DNA of 64,000 bases from Rhipicephalus microplus (Eukaryota > Arthropoda > Arachnida > Ixodida > Ixodidae). The position numbers and the translations under genes are program-made. Each line of letters begins with the position of its first letter. The first letter of the stretch is position 1. Below the pieces are notes generated by a model. It made no database searches. It was not told the DNA's origin and saw only the letters and a list, made by a program, of their open reading frames with translations. The stretch is from NCBI RefSeq assembly GCF_043290135.1, contig NC_134710.1, forward strand, positions 133,748,655 to 133,812,654. Direction: 5' to 3'. Positions 47,338 through 58,435 of the stretch are shown here, one piece after another.

Positions 47338-47584
47338 TATTGCCCCGCCGTGGTGGTCTAGTGGCTAAGGTACTCGGCTGCTGACCCGCAGGTCGCGGGA
47401 TCGAATCCCGGCTGCGGCGGCTGCCTTTCCGGTGGAGGCGGAAACGTTGTAGGCCCGTGTGCTCAGATTTGGGTGCACGTTAAAGAACCCCAGGTGGTCG
47501 AAATTTCCGGAGCCCTCCACTACGGCGTCTCTCATAATCATATGGTGGTTTTGGGACGTTGAACACCACAAATCAATCATCAAT
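47338..47584 (+). mobile_element. Full-length SINE with near-perfect TSD
   Basis: Head TGCCCCGCCGTGGTGGTCTA, A box, B box GGATCGAATCCC and body close to consensus, tail ATCAATCATCAATCA. The duplication CAACCACCCACAC / CAACCACCCGCAC (47325-47337 and 47585-47597) has one mismatch. Confidence 0.93.
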
Positions 47585-47597
47585 CAACCACCCGCAC

Positions 47598-48280
47598 CGT
47601 AGAAGACAGTGCGTGGGCTGGTCGCACGCGTACTTCTGAAGCTTCGAGCACGCTGCTCTCGGTCGGCCTTTGTTCGACGGTTTCGGTGCTAAAGTTCATA
47701 TCACACGCCGCAATTAGGAAACGTGTTCGGAACATTCGAATTTCGGCCCAATTGACACATAAGTTTAGCTGTGGCATTTCACGAGTTCGTATCTGTCACT
47801 GTTTCGCATCACTAAGACTCTACTGTAAGTTTATATGAACGCCTCTCAAATTCGTTTATAATGCTGTGGGCTCGCAAAAAGCCCGGAACGGACTGGCCTG
47901 CATTTTTGTCAATGCGGCCAGATCTCGCACACACATTTCGATTTTTGGGAAATTTTCAGGGCAACCCTACACACTGAAGAAACGGTCGCAATCCGGGAGA
48001 CTTTACATGTCAAGATGATAACACTAATACATATAGTTCTCTCCTGGTGGCGGAATATAACACAACGCTGTTTTTGTGACCTCCGCGACCAGCTACGGCA
48101 ATGCGCCGTAGCCAATCGCGGAGGCCACACTATTTTACTAATTTTATTTTTTCGTCGGAAATGAAACAATTTTGTAAATTTCTGGCAAGATTCGTAAAAT
48201 CGTACGCGCGATCGAAATTCATAGATTTTACGTGAAAATCATGACAGTTGGCAGGTACGTGTGCAAATTCCGATCTGGGA
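47598..48280. other. Unassigned sequence
   Basis: No coding or repeat motif. Short frames only. Confidence 0.5.
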
Positions 48281-48355
48281 TGCGCTGCTGTGGAGTGTTC
48301 ATAACGCTGCTGTGGAGTGTTCAAAACAAACGCTGCTGTGGAGTGTTCATAATCT
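48281..48355. repeat. Three-unit tandem repeat
   Basis: CGCTGCTGTGGAGTGTTCA occurs three times with 3-7 base spacers, period 22-26. Confidence 0.88.
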
Positions 48356-48703
48356 CTCAAACGCCGATCTGCTTCTCTCCTTATGGAAACGCCCCTCTTT
48401 TCTCACCACGTGCTAGCCACGCTGCAGCTGCGGTGCGGAGGGCAGCAGCGGAGACGCAGTCGTTGTCGTCATCCTAACACCTAGTTCGCAGAAAGAAAAA
48501 AAATTCTCTCATTAGACTCGACTGCGGACTTCGGTAATTAAACATTATTTACAGTTATTTAAATACTGCTGCAATTACAGTGTCTAACCATTTTATGATT
48601 TCTGACGTCTTGCCGGGAGCCGCATGCGGAACCCTGAGATGGATGGTTTGGCACAATTTGGCGCAACTTGCGTCGATTTCATCAGGTTGGCGCAGCAAGT
48701 CAC
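48356..48703. other. Unassigned sequence
   Basis: Nothing recognised; lies between a tandem repeat and a microsatellite. Confidence 0.5.
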
Positions 48704-48766
<63 letters not shown>

Positions 48767-48789
48767 TATATATATATATATATATATAG

Positions 48790-48849
<60 letters not shown>
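48704..48849. repeat. Compound (TA)n(TG)n microsatellite
   Basis: TA units with two TAGA interruptions (48704-48814), then about 17 TG units (48815-48849), abutting a 5'-truncated Penelope element. Confidence 0.97.
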
Positions 48850-48852
<3 letters not shown>

Positions 48853-49449
48853 GACATTGTGGAACAAAGTGAACGTCTCAAACACGCATTTCCATCCGCT
48901 CCAGGCGTCGTTTACCGACGACCACGTAACCTCAAAGACACACTTGTCCACTTTCAAATTAACACATCACCCCCCAATAATTCATGCCGACCTTGTTTAA
49001 AGCCACGATGCCTTGTATGTAAGGTGATGCGAGAAACACACAAAGCAACCAGCACACAATCCAAGTTTTCGATTAACATACGAGGAAACCTAACATGCGA
49101 TTCCTCTAATGTGGTATACCTACTCGAATGCAACGTGTGTGGTTTGCAGTACATCGGACAAACAGAAACAGCATTTAGGATTCGCTTCAATAATCACAGA
49201 GCCCATGCGAAATCAGCCCCAAGTCTACCTCTATCAAAACATCTCAATCTTCCCGACCATGCATTCGACAAACTATCAGTAACGCTCTTAGAGACGGGAT
49301 TTAAATCAAATCGAGAACGTGAACAACGAGAGTCATACCTTATCCACCGATTTAACACCCTCGATAGAGGAATAAATGAGAATCCTGGAACACTTGCTGC
49401 AATTAAAGCATCAGAAAACAATAACGGCAACAATGAAAATAGTAACTGA
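48850..49449 (+). CDS. Penelope GIY-YIG endonuclease region (partial ORF)
   Basis: About 200 codons, open to a natural stop. Upstream in-frame codons are only the TG repeat, so the reading begins inside the element. [16 protein letters not shown] is the usual segment after the RT. A Cys cluster [15 protein letters not shown] follows, then the GIY-YIG domain [18 protein letters not shown] with [15 protein letters not shown] (catalytic Tyr, Tyr, Arg and His-type residues present), and the terminal [12 protein letters not shown]. The domain would nick DNA to prime reverse transcription of the Penelope RNA. Intactness here suggests relatively young age, but the missing RT makes the element dependent on others. 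Confidence 0.87.
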
Positions 49450-50098
49450 GTTCACGCCACTGCAGCTGCGAAGGGCACTGGACAACTCAAAACAATTCCA
49501 AGTGTAACTACTCTTCCTAAGTGCAGATGTCGTCTGTTTTCTGTTTTATTTTACTACCCAATCAATTGTGCCATGCATGACATGCCCAACAGCAACCCTG
49601 TACACAGCCGGGAGGCACCCACTACACGCGTAATCTAGAAGCGGGCAAGGAATTCGCATTGCGCCCCTTACCAGCCTTAGCCGCAATACGTGGAACCCCT
49701 CTTTCTACGACGAAATTTTGACGGGACCCCGAGTAGTTAAAGGCTTAGAACTTCCTAAGAAAGCTCTTTTTTGCCCCACACCGAACCGCCAGTGCCAGGA
49801 GGCGCCGTCTGGTCGGGAATAATGCGTTAGTGAAAGGAAGCATACGCAGACCACTGACATCAGAAAGGTGAAGGGGAGAAAGGGGAGAGAAATGAAGGGG
49901 GAAGTGGAAAAGAGAGTGGAAGGGGGGCGCCCGAGGAGAGTCCACCTTATATTCTTTTTTTCCCTTTTTTTCTTTTCTCTTCTTTTTTCTTTTCTTTCTT
50001 TTTATCTTGTTTTTTCTTTTTTTCTGTCTTTTTTCTCTTTCCTTTCCCTCTGATTTGAGATTGTATAAAGCTGAGCACCAATAAACTGTACCTTTAAT

Positions 50099-50128
50099 CC
50101 TGATGAAGGCCAGACTCTAGGCCGAAAC
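50099..50128 (+). ncRNA. Hammerhead-like motif in Penelope end
   Basis: CTGATGA, an extra A, GGCC, loop AGACTCTA, GGCC, then GAAACG. A helix III can be drawn from ACGT after GAA pairing ACGT at 50142-50146 with a TT next to it as possible cleavage context. Helix I is not evident in one copy. Penelope-like elements are known to encode hammerhead motifs; activity of this one is unknown. Confidence 0.45.
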
Positions 50129-50211
50129 GTCGAAATAAACCACGTTGTGACCGCTCACGGAGGATCTACTGGATTATATGCAACGCTACGGCCACTCAAC
50201 CACCATGCCTG

Positions 50212-50213
<2 letters not shown>

Positions 50214-50295
<82 letters not shown>
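50214..50295. repeat. (TA)n microsatellite
   Basis: About 40 units at the 3' end of the Penelope-like element. Confidence 0.97.
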
Positions 50296-50298
<3 letters not shown>

Positions 50299-50330
50299 AG
50301 AAAGAAAAGTGGGTTGAAAAAATAATCGAA

Positions 50331-50374
50331 CCTACGACCTTCAAATACCGAACGCGTTATTCGAAGGTCGTAGG
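50331..50374. repeat. Inverted repeat within tRNA-like sequence
   Basis: CCTACGACCTTC and GAAGGTCGTAGG form perfect 12-bp arms. Each arm is followed by a B-box-like element (GGTTCGATT on the minus strand, GGTCCGATTCC on the plus strand), as if two tRNA-like heads face each other. A short (TA)n follows at 50400-50419. Confidence 0.6.
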
Positions 50375-50426
50375 TCCGATTCCTGCTCAAGGCAGGTTAA
50401 TATATATATATATATATATGACATCA

Positions 50427-51232
50427 TGAGACCACGTTCGGTACGGCAGTAACCAGCTTATCCTTTTTAATCCAGATGCACGAGCCAGAGACCCAGGCCG
50501 CGCGACATACAATGATCACTACAATGGTTTGATCATACAGATGAAGATGGAGTACATAGTCAGCGCTCACACTATTTTCCCCCCTTCGCGAAAGAGGGCA
50601 GCAAGTTGGAAAGGGTTGGGACGCCGAATATATCGTTTCAGTCGAGAGACGTGGGCGATCTCGGTGTGGCGGCGACGGCGATCAGGAGCCGCGTTGACAG
50701 GAGCAACGCGATAGTTAACCTCAGATGTTCATTCGAGGACGGTGTATTGACGGAGATATCGATGAAGAAATTTTTCGCAGAGCCCATGTGCACGAGCAGG
50801 TGTCCACAAAAGGATTTCGTCGCCTGGGCGGAACACAACAACTACACGCTTGGCATCAATGTCAATTATCCTCTTGTCCTGAATGGTAGCAGTGTTGGTG
50901 CGGGAGATTTCACGGCAGCGGGCGACGCGAGCGGCGAACTCTTTCGGGAGAGATGAAGATGGAACGGAAGATGTGGACAAAAGGCTGGTGTCCAGAACAA
51001 AAGTCGGTACACGGCCATACACGAGGAAAAAAAGGCTGAAATTCGTCGTCCACTGTATAGCAGTATTATATGCGAACGTGACGAAAGGAAGTACAGTGTC
51101 CCAGTTGTGATCTGGTCACACGTACATAGAGATCATGTCGGACAAAGTTAGGTGAAAACGCTCAGTCAGACCATTAGTTTCTGGGTGATACGCTGACGTG
51201 GTCTTGTGTATGGTGCACAGGCATCATCGATG
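50427..51232 (-). mobile_element. Gypsy 2 3' end: integrase C-terminus and 3' LTR
   Basis: Right part encodes, on the minus strand, the end of an integrase. Starting near 51200, KTTSAYHPETNGLTERF (with the catalytic Glu) continues, after stops near 51160 and 51060, to PFFLVYGRVPTFVLDTSL and FRPGDEILLWTPARAHGL (51022-50729). A polypurine tract GAAGGGGGGAAAATAG (50587-50572) precedes the 145-bp LTR 50571-50427, which reads TGTGAGCGCTGACTA to ..GGTCTCA. Gag, protease, RT and RNase H are not attached; the sequence upstream is the eIF4B copy. Confidence 0.88.
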
Positions 51233-51254
51233 ACGTCACAGTCAACATTTTTTT

Positions 51255-52958
51255 TTCTCTACGTTTAGTCAGAGACTTCGTCTCCGTCTTCTTGCTGCAG
51301 ATGCGCGTAGATATTTCGTCTTGTGCACACTACTTCTTTGCCGTCGTCGCTCTTGTGGCCATAAGTGAGCTCTTGTTTGAAAAACGGCCTCTCGCCGCTG
51401 TTACGCGTATAGCGGCCATCCCTTGGCCCGCTGCCACCGTAGTCTGGTCGTCGAATGCGGTCGGCCGGTGGTCGCTTTGCCAAGTCTCCTGGTTCACGTG
51501 AATTTCTACTAAGCACTCGCACAGGTCCATCATAGCCAGCTTGAGAACCGTGCAGGCTATTTTGTGAATGCTGATCGCTGTCATTGCTGTACTGCCGTGA
51601 CAGCGGTTGCCGCCCTCCATCATCGTAAGAGTCTCGGCCAGACTCTGAGAACGCCGCGATCGCCCCGACCCCGAGCCGGCACTATAGAGAGCCACACCCG
51701 GTCGTCCTTGAGACTGTCCTGAAAGGGTTCCCGGTCCCAGATCTGTCGGCGCTCTTCTTCCTCACGCTGCCGAGCAAGCTGTGCTTCGATGTCACGCTCT
51801 CGAGCAGCCGTATCCACGGGTCGCGCTATGCCGAAAATGGCCGACGAGGCCTTAGGTGCAGGCTCGGGGGCCTTGGGCACGGCAGCAGCCTCCTTGTTCT
51901 CTTCCACTGGCACAGAGCGAGGCTTGAGCGCCAGATTATTGTGCTCCCGCGACGCAAAGTCCTGATCCCGGTCGTCCCGGTCATCCCGGCTATACCGATC
52001 ATCCCGGCTGAACCGGTCATCTCGGTCGTCCCTGAAGCTGCTCCCACACTCTCGCCTGCCACCACCACCAAAACCTCGATCCCGGTCGTAGTCTCGATCC
52101 CTTGGCCTGTCGTAGCCTCCAAGCCCGCCCCGACGCTCGAAGCCGCGGTCGAAACCTCGGTCGCGGTCTCCGAACCCACGAGGTTGGTCTCTCAAGAACC
52201 TGTCACGGCCATAGTCACCGCCGTCTCGGTCAGAGTCCCGCCCGAATCCAGGCCAGCGGTAGCCGCCATCATCGTCGTAACCACGACTACCACGAAACGA
52301 GGAAAGCTCCCTTCGGTCGTCGTCGCCATCGTTAGGGTGGCTAGAACCCTACCATCGTCCCTCGACGTTGCCCTCCAATCGCCGCCTAACGACCACTCGC
52401 TGCGGCCCATGTCGCGATTTCCGCACTCTCAACCTTCGTTGTCGTGCTCCTCGGCTAGGCTCACTTTTATGGACCGGCTTCTCAGGTTCTCGTTGTAACC
52501 CAGGCTTCTAAGAGAGTGCTCTGGTCTGAAAATTCAGCGTAGCCGAAGCCACGCATGCGACCTCTGTCGCCTCTTTCTCTGGGCAGGCGTACGCACAACA
52601 CCTTCAAGCCACTAAAAAGTTTGATGACGTCATCGTCGCAGACGTCGTATGGCAGGTTGCCCAGGTAGACCATGTAGGGCGGTCGGTTGGGAACCTTGGA
52701 TAAGTCAACATCCGGACAACAGGCAGCCTTTGGAGCTGTCGGGAGAATGATCTTTTTGTCTCGCTTGTAGTCCATGGTGAATTTCTCGTTGACGGCTTCA
52801 TTTTCCATTGTGTCCGCCCAGTTGATAAGACGAGTGTTGACTACGACTATATCCCGACGGTGCCTCTTGATCACCTCCCAGAATGTCATTTAAGTTGAGG
52901 GTCTTCCCCTTAACCTTATGCTTTTTCTCTGGCATGTCTGATATGAATCCGCGCGCTT
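51255..52958 (-). pseudogene. eIF4B: eIF4B processed pseudogene (retrocopy)
   Basis: Intronless copy of initiation factor 4B, which binds RNA and stimulates the eIF4A helicase in the cytoplasm. The start ATG is at 52935 (MPEKKHKVKGKTLNLNDIL, the conserved N-terminus). A frameshift leads to 52850-52500: LPTAPKAA, then the RRM with VYLGNLPYDV (RNP2) and RMRGFGYAEF (RNP1). After a stop near 52432 and frameshifts comes the Asp/Arg/Tyr/Gly-rich region (RDDRFSRDDRYSRDDR), then LALKPRSVPVEENK, SSAIFGIARPVDTAAR and an Arg/Glu-rich helix, and a last frame (51522-51265) ending LQQEDGDEVSD and TAA. Eight bases later is a nine-A run. Absence of introns, several frameshifts and a stop indicate a dead retrocopy. 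The plus-strand frames over it are shadows. Confidence 0.92.
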
Positions 52959-52967
52959 ATGAGACCG

Positions 52968-53115
52968 GACGTGGTCTCATAAGTGGTGGAGCATGCTTTA
53001 CGCATCATCACCCTTCATCCCTCTTTCCTTCCCCCTTCCCTTATCCCCTGTGTAAAGTAGCAGGCTAGAGCGAACTAGCTCAGGCCGACCTCTATGCCTT
53101 CTAATAAATTCTCAT
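52968..53115 (+). mobile_element. Fused remnants: Gypsy 2 LTR end/PBS and a LINE 3' end
   Basis: GGACGTGGTCTCATAAGTGG followed by TGGAGCATGC (52968-52997) matches the end of the Gypsy 2 5' LTR and its primer-binding site (58619-58590, read on the minus strand) but lies in plus orientation. It is part of a perfect 11-bp inverted repeat CTTATGAGACC / GGTCTCATAAG (52959-52986). From about 53000 the sequence resembles a LINE 3' UTR (GTAGCAGGCTAGAGCG.. GACCTCTATGCC) ending AATAAATTCTCATTCA at about 53110. Confidence 0.6.
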
Positions 53116-53232
53116 TCACTCGTCCACCGACGACGACGAAGTGATTGCTTAGCAGATCGCTGTTCCAGTAGGTGCCCTCTTTTTTCACCTAATTATAAGT
53201 GAACTTCGCGAATATCACATCTGTGTCCGTCG

Positions 53233-54582
53233 GTGATGGACGTGGACCTACACAGACGTCCGCCAGATACGGCGGCGTCGGCGGTGGCCGCATCCAGGAA
53301 GCGTACAGGACTCTACAGCGACTACGACAGCGAGGGCACTTTTGCTTACCCAGTGAGCAGCGAAGAGCCTTCCGACGACGACAATTTTAAGCTGATGCTG
53401 AGCCGTAAAGCGAAGATGCGGAACGTCAGAACATCTTCGTCATCAAGTACGTTGAACGACAGAGTGCCAAGGAGACCCGTCACAAACACTATCCTTTTTG
53501 TCCCTGAGGTACCGGACGGTAACATGAAGCACCTCAACAGGTCATCTGTTTCGATGATGCTGGAAGGACTCGTGCCAAACGAGATCACAGTCATCAGAGT
53601 GAACACGCGTAAGAACGTATTGGCCATCGACATTTTACATGCCGTGGCGCTTAATATACTACGCAACTTCAACGAGCTGGGGGGAATGAAAGTTCGCTCC
53701 TACATTCCTGTGAGCTCTAACGTCGTCACTGGAGTCATCTACGATGTGGATACTGCCATTCCCAGCTCCGACTTCGATGTTCTGGCCAAACCGGCAATTG
53801 AAGCCAGCGTCATCGCAAAAGTTGTCCATTTGGAAAACTCACGCTGCTTGAAGATCATGTTCAAGGGTGACTGGCTTTCTTCACACGTAAAGGTGGGCCA
53901 TTTTCGGCATTCTGTGCGACCTTTCGTACCGAAGCCCTTACAGTGTCATAAGTGCATGAAGCTGGGCAACGTGAGAAGCGTATGCGAAAATAAGACGGTG
54001 TGTCCTCGTTACGCGGAAGCCCATTCTGCGGATTACTGCGAAGCAACTACCCTCAAATGCTCGAATTGTCATGGGCCACGTGCAGCTTCGTCAAAAGAAT
54101 CCCCCAAAATCAAAAGAAAAATAGCGGTATTGAAACAAATGGTGAGAGACAATTCTTCGCATCGAGAGGCTGCCAGGACCGTCCGAAAGAGGTGTCATCG
54201 TCACCGCAGTTCATCAAAGAATGCCTCAGACGCTGCATCGACAGCGCCACTCCACCGCCCTTCTTTTCCACCGCTCTTGCCTCCCAGACCGAAGGCGGCC
54301 AGCGCGGTCAACAAACCAACGAACAGCCATGTTGCAGATGAATCAGTTTGGCCTTCATTGCCGAAATCACAGCCACCTGCAAATTCCAAGCGCACATCGA
54401 CAATCACATCCCTCCAGCCAGCCGCTGACAAGCTGCCTGAGGAGGACACAGAAGTCATCAGAATGTTCCGAACACTGCTGGATGCCATGCGAAAGCTGTA
54501 CAGTAGCCTGAAGTCTCCACTCGCTCAGAGTGCACTACAAGTACTGGATGCTCTAAGTCCAGTATTTGCAAGTCTCCAGTAG
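53233..54582 (+). CDS. LINE ORF1, gag-like with three degenerate zinc knuckles
   Basis: 449 codons, open throughout. It starts MMDVDLHRRPPDTAASA; the second ATG directly follows the first. The N-terminal third is Ser-rich and acidic, the centre is a gag-like fold (VTNTILFVPEV to WLSSHVKVGHFRHSVRPFVP), followed by CHKCMKLGNVRSVC, CPRYAEAHSADYC and CSNCHGPRAASSKE, where three CCHC knuckles are expected. Each knuckle lacks at least one ligand (His to Asn/Arg, Cys to Tyr, His to Arg). The C-terminal third is Pro/Ser-rich and basic, with a final amphipathic helix. In the LINE life cycle ORF1 coats RNA. An ORF2 ATG follows five bases after the stop. Confidence 0.85.
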   Translation: MMDVDLHRRPPDTAASAVAASRKRTGLYSDYDSEGTFAYPVSSEEPSDDDNFKLMLSRKAKMRNVRTSSSSSTLNDRVPRRPVTNTILFVPEVPDGNMKHLNRSSVSMMLEGLVPNEITVIRVNTRKNVLAIDILHAVALNILRNFNELGGMKVRSYIPVSSNVVTGVIYDVDTAIPSSDFDVLAKPAIEASVIAKVVHLENSRCLKIMFKGDWLSSHVKVGHFRHSVRPFVPKPLQCHKCMKLGNVRSVCENKTVCPRYAEAHSADYCEATTLKCSNCHGPRAASSKESPKIKRKIAVLKQMVRDNSSHREAARTVRKRCHRHRSSSKNASDAASTAPLHRPSFPPLLPPRPKAASAVNKPTNSHVADESVWPSLPKSQPPANSKRTSTITSLQPAADKLPEEDTEVIRMFRTLLDAMRKLYSSLKSPLAQSALQVLDALSPVFASLQ

Positions 54583-54587
54583 CAACC

Positions 54588-57500
54588 ATGGCTCGACCAA
54601 TTTTCTCCTTCCGCAACGAGGTCCGACAAGCGTCAATACTGCAGTGGAACGCGAGAGGCCTGAGATCCCGCATCTCTTCATTCCGTCAGTATATATTCAT
54701 GAATCATATTCCTATAATAGTTATATGTGAACCAAACGTACAACAACCTCCTAAACTATCAGGGTATGAATCTTTCGTTTCTTCAACGTGCGAGGAACGC
54801 AGCAAGGTGGTTGTATACATTCGCACAGATTTTACATATGTGCATCACGCTGTTCAACCGCATGATGACAATCAATATGTCTGCTTAGGTGTTAAAAAGG
54901 AAAAAGTGTCATTCACACTCATTGGTGTCTACATATCACCATCCGAACGGTTTGAACAAGACCGACTACGAGACATACTGACAACAACTACGGGCCCGTG
55001 GGTTATAACTGGAGACTTCAACGCACATCGCTTAATCTGGGGTAGTTCGACGATCAACGCTAAAGGAAGAAACCTCGTGTCATTCGCCTTCAAGCACGAC
55101 CAATGTTTATCAAATGATGGCAGTCCTACATACCTGCGGGGCCTTACTAGCAGTTGCCTCGATTTGACTCTGGTATCCAGAAACTTCTGGTCACAAGTGG
55201 ACTGGTTTTCAGACATCGAAACGCATGGGAGTGACCACATTTCAACTTATATGCGAATAAGGAGTCTTACTAACTCCTCTCCTAGGACCACAACACGAAG
55301 AATTGATTGGTCCAAATTTCAGCGACTCATGGAAAATACATGCCGTGAAGACCCTGACCAGAACTTGGAGGATGTCATCAAAGAGTCAATGAGGGAAGCT
55401 TCCTGTCTCCTCCCGTTCACCGGCAAGCGTTCAGATTTCGATGTTGAACTGGAAAAACTATGTGCGTTTCGCCGAAGGGCGGAAAGGAGATACAGGCGGA
55501 CGAAAGCAATATGCGACTTGAGGCTTGCACGACGCATACAGAAAATGTCCAACGACGTTTAGACAAACTTGAACAAGAACGCTGGAATTCATTCTACGAA
55601 TCATTGGATCCCCGAAAGCCGTTGTCACGCATCTGGAGCACCATTCGTAGCCTGCGCTCGACTCCCCAACAAAGACATCCTTTCATGGCTTTAGCCCTAC
55701 ATTTAGGCCGCACCCAACTTGAAGTGGCAAATGCGTTTTGTACGCGAATCGCTTGTGTGTCCGCCTTGTCCGCTGACACCATTAGGAGTGTTATCCCTGA
55801 ACCCCGCATCTCCGAAATGGACAATATTTCACCATAGAAGAACTTGACGCATCTTTGGCGGCTTCCCGACGATCATCTTCACCAGGACCCGATGGCATCA
55901 CCTACGCCGCTCTAGCCAACCTTCAACCGGAGGTCAGGGGACAGTTGCTAAGCTATTACAACCACTCATGGCAGGCGGGCATTGTTCCCCAGAATTGGAA
56001 AATAAGTCGACTTGTGCCACTACTCAAAGCAGGAAAGTCACCATTTGATTTGACATCATTTCGCCCTATTGCCCTCGCAAGGTGCGTAGGAAAAGTCATG
56101 GAAAGGATGATACTTACACGCCTAGAATGGTACCTCGAGTGCTACAACGTATACCCAAACTGCATGACGGGTTTTCGGCAAGGTAGGTCATCTCTTGACA
56201 ACGTGATTGATCTCACAAAATTTATCCAGCAACAGAAGAGCCTCAAGCGCATACCACTGGCACTCTTCCTCGACGTCAAAGGGGCTTGTGATAACGTAAC
56301 ACATAAAGCCATCCTAGACTCGTGGGAAGCTGTCGGAATCGGTGCTCGAATGTTCCAATGGATCCAGGATTAATTGACGAGAAGGTCCTTTTTTTTTGGC
56401 AAACCTCAGATGGACCTACCACAAATTACTATACCTCCCGTGGAGTCCCTCAGGGCGCCGTATTAAGTCCCACTTTATTTAACCTCGTGATGGTAGGCCT
56501 TCGTGAAATTTTGCCAAGTACTATCCTCATATCCATATATGCAGACGATATTTGTCTATAGACTTCGGCTGTAACTCGTCTACAAGTAGGTGCAAGAGTC
56601 CAGCAGGCTGCCACCCTGACATGCTCATATCTCCGTAAGCAAGGTCTTCCCGTCTCAACGGAGAAATGTGCATTGGTTGCGTTTACTCGCATAGCCATGA
56701 CAGAATACCCCGTTACCATCAGTGGACAAAATATTCCATACCAGAAGAACCATCGCTTCCTGGGTGTGATTATTGACAAGGACCTTTCGTGGAGTGCCCA
56801 CTGCAGTTACCTGAAGAGAAGGCTAACTTCCGTCGTCCATATAATGCGGTTCCTCTGCGGAAAATCTTGCGGCACAAAAAATAAGGTCAATGATACAGCT
56901 ATACAGGGCACTGTTTCTGGGATTTTTGCGCTACAGCTTGCCGTTACTGGCAAGTACGTGCAAGACGAACATCCGCACCCTCGAAAATCTGCAAGGACAA
57001 GCACTACGCGTGTGCTTAGGATTGCCGCGATGCACCTCAACCTACGGGGCAATTATGATCGGAAGAGAACATCCAATTCAAACATACATCACCACTGACA
57101 ATTTGAGAGCCCACATAAGACACCTCTGCCGAGTTCCTGGTCACCATGTTGCAGTGTTGCCACTTCAAAGACCACAAGCAATGTTTTCAAAGATTATTTC
57201 CCATAGAGAATGCCTTCCTTTTGGCTTCACTCCAGCAACAAGACAAGCGTCACCTCCGTGGTGCCTACAACAACGACAGGTGTGCCTCACTATTCCGGAA
57301 ATAACGAACAAGAGCCGTCAATCAACAGTGGTCCTACGACAGGTGACATTGTCACTACTCAACGAAAAATGCGGCCAGAGGACCCACATTTACACCGATG
57401 GATCGGTCTCGGCTGACAGCTCCACAGGTGCTGTTGTCATCCCGACGTACCAGGTCACTATAAAGCTCAAACTATCGCATAGGACAACATCCACAGCAGC

Positions 57501-58253
57501 GGAGCTTGCCGCCTTACGTGCTGCTATACTTTATATCGCGGAAGCCCGGTCTCAAAAATGGGCTGTGTTCTGCGACTCCAAGGCATCCCTTCAGAGCTTG
57601 CAATCAGCTTTACGACAAAGGGAGCATCAACAACTAGTGAATGAAATAAGAGAAGTGATTCACGAAGTTTTATCGAAAGGACATGACGTGGTGTTCCAGT
57701 GGTTACCGGGACATTGTAGTATTGTCGGTAACGACCTTGCTGATAATGCTGCCCGATCCGCCCACGCGGACGCCCAGACAACCCCAATTCCATTTTCGAG
57801 AACCGACGCTGCAAGGGGCCTCCACTCGTTCGCTAACACAATGTCGGAAACTTGGCTGAGTGACCCCAGTGTCGGGAACCACCGCCTACACAAATTGGAC
57901 CCATCGAGAAAGCTTCAAGTTCTATCGGACCTCTCCCGCCAGGATGCAACTTTACTGTACGCCTGTGGTTAGGAGTAGCTTTTACGAAGGCGTACTCCTT
58001 TCGCATAAGAATGGCGGAGAGCTCCCGATGTGAATCGTGTGACACTGACGAGACAATAGAACATCTACTGTGTTCATGTGAACGTTTTGCGAGCGAACGC
58101 AATTTGCTGCGTGAAACGTTAGAGACACTAGACAGTAGACCGTTTTCCGAAGAGAAGATCCTTGGTTCATGGCTCTACGCGTCGCAGGCCCGCAAAGCGA
58201 CGCGGGCATTGCCAAGTTTTCTAAAGACGACCGGACTACGCGACTGCTTATAA
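54588..58253 (+). pseudogene. LINE ORF2: endonuclease, RT, RNase H, broken
   Basis: Endonuclease (54588-55562): QWNARGLRSRISSF, VICEPN, WVITGDFNAHRLIWG, GSDHISTY; ends at a stop after a frameshift at about 55460. RT (55855-56561): SSSPGPDGITYAAL, FRPIALARCVGKVMERM, GFRQGRSSLDNVIDL, LALFLDVKGACDNV, GVPQGAVLSPTLFNL and catalytic ISIYADDICL. Breaks occur at about 55837, 56370 (near a nine-T run) and 56561. RNase H (within 56890-57972): HIYTDGSVSADSSTG, STAAELAALRAA, AVFCDSKASL and WLPGHCSIVGNDLADNAA, the D-E-D-H set intact. The last piece (58011-58253) has CESCDTDETIEHLLCSC. The domain order is complete but at least six breaks prevent expression as one protein. Confidence 0.92.
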
Positions 58254-58435
58254 GCGTGCAATGGACAAGGTCACATCTACACACACGTTGCCCTTCACTT
58301 CTCTCTCTCTTCTCCTTCAATCCCCCCATTCCTTCCCCCAGTGCAGGGTAGCAAACCGAACGTGCGTCTGGTTGACCTCCCTGCCTTTTATTTCTTCCTT
58401 TCCTTCTCCTCCTCCTCCTCCTCACTCACTCACTT

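Larger units (their letters stand above)
48850..50213 (+). mobile_element. Penelope-like element, 5'-truncated
   Basis: Contains the C-terminal endonuclease ORF, about 650 bp of 3' UTR (with a T/C-rich block at 49945-50050), the CTGATGA..GAAACGT terminal motif at 50099-50128, and ends at a (TA)n tract at 50214. Both ends abut simple repeats. The RT domain is missing, so it is non-autonomous. Confidence 0.88.
53116..58435 (+). mobile_element. I-like LINE with RNase H, near full length
   Basis: A roughly 5.3-kb element with a short 5' UTR (53116-53232), ORF1 (gag-like), ORF2 (AP endonuclease, RT, RNase H, C-terminal Cys motif), and a 3' UTR containing GGGTAGCAAACCGAACG and TGACCTCCCTGCC, ending in a CTC/CTCA-rich tail. 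ORF order and the RNase H place it in the I group. ORF1 is open; ORF2 has several frameshifts and stops. It lies between the remnants of Gypsy 2 and is in the opposite orientation to them. Confidence 0.9.

Noticed and set aside
51941..52498. Plus-strand frame of 185 codons rich in Val, Ile and Pro
   Set aside because: Antisense shadow of the eIF4B copy's Arg/Asp/Gly-rich region.
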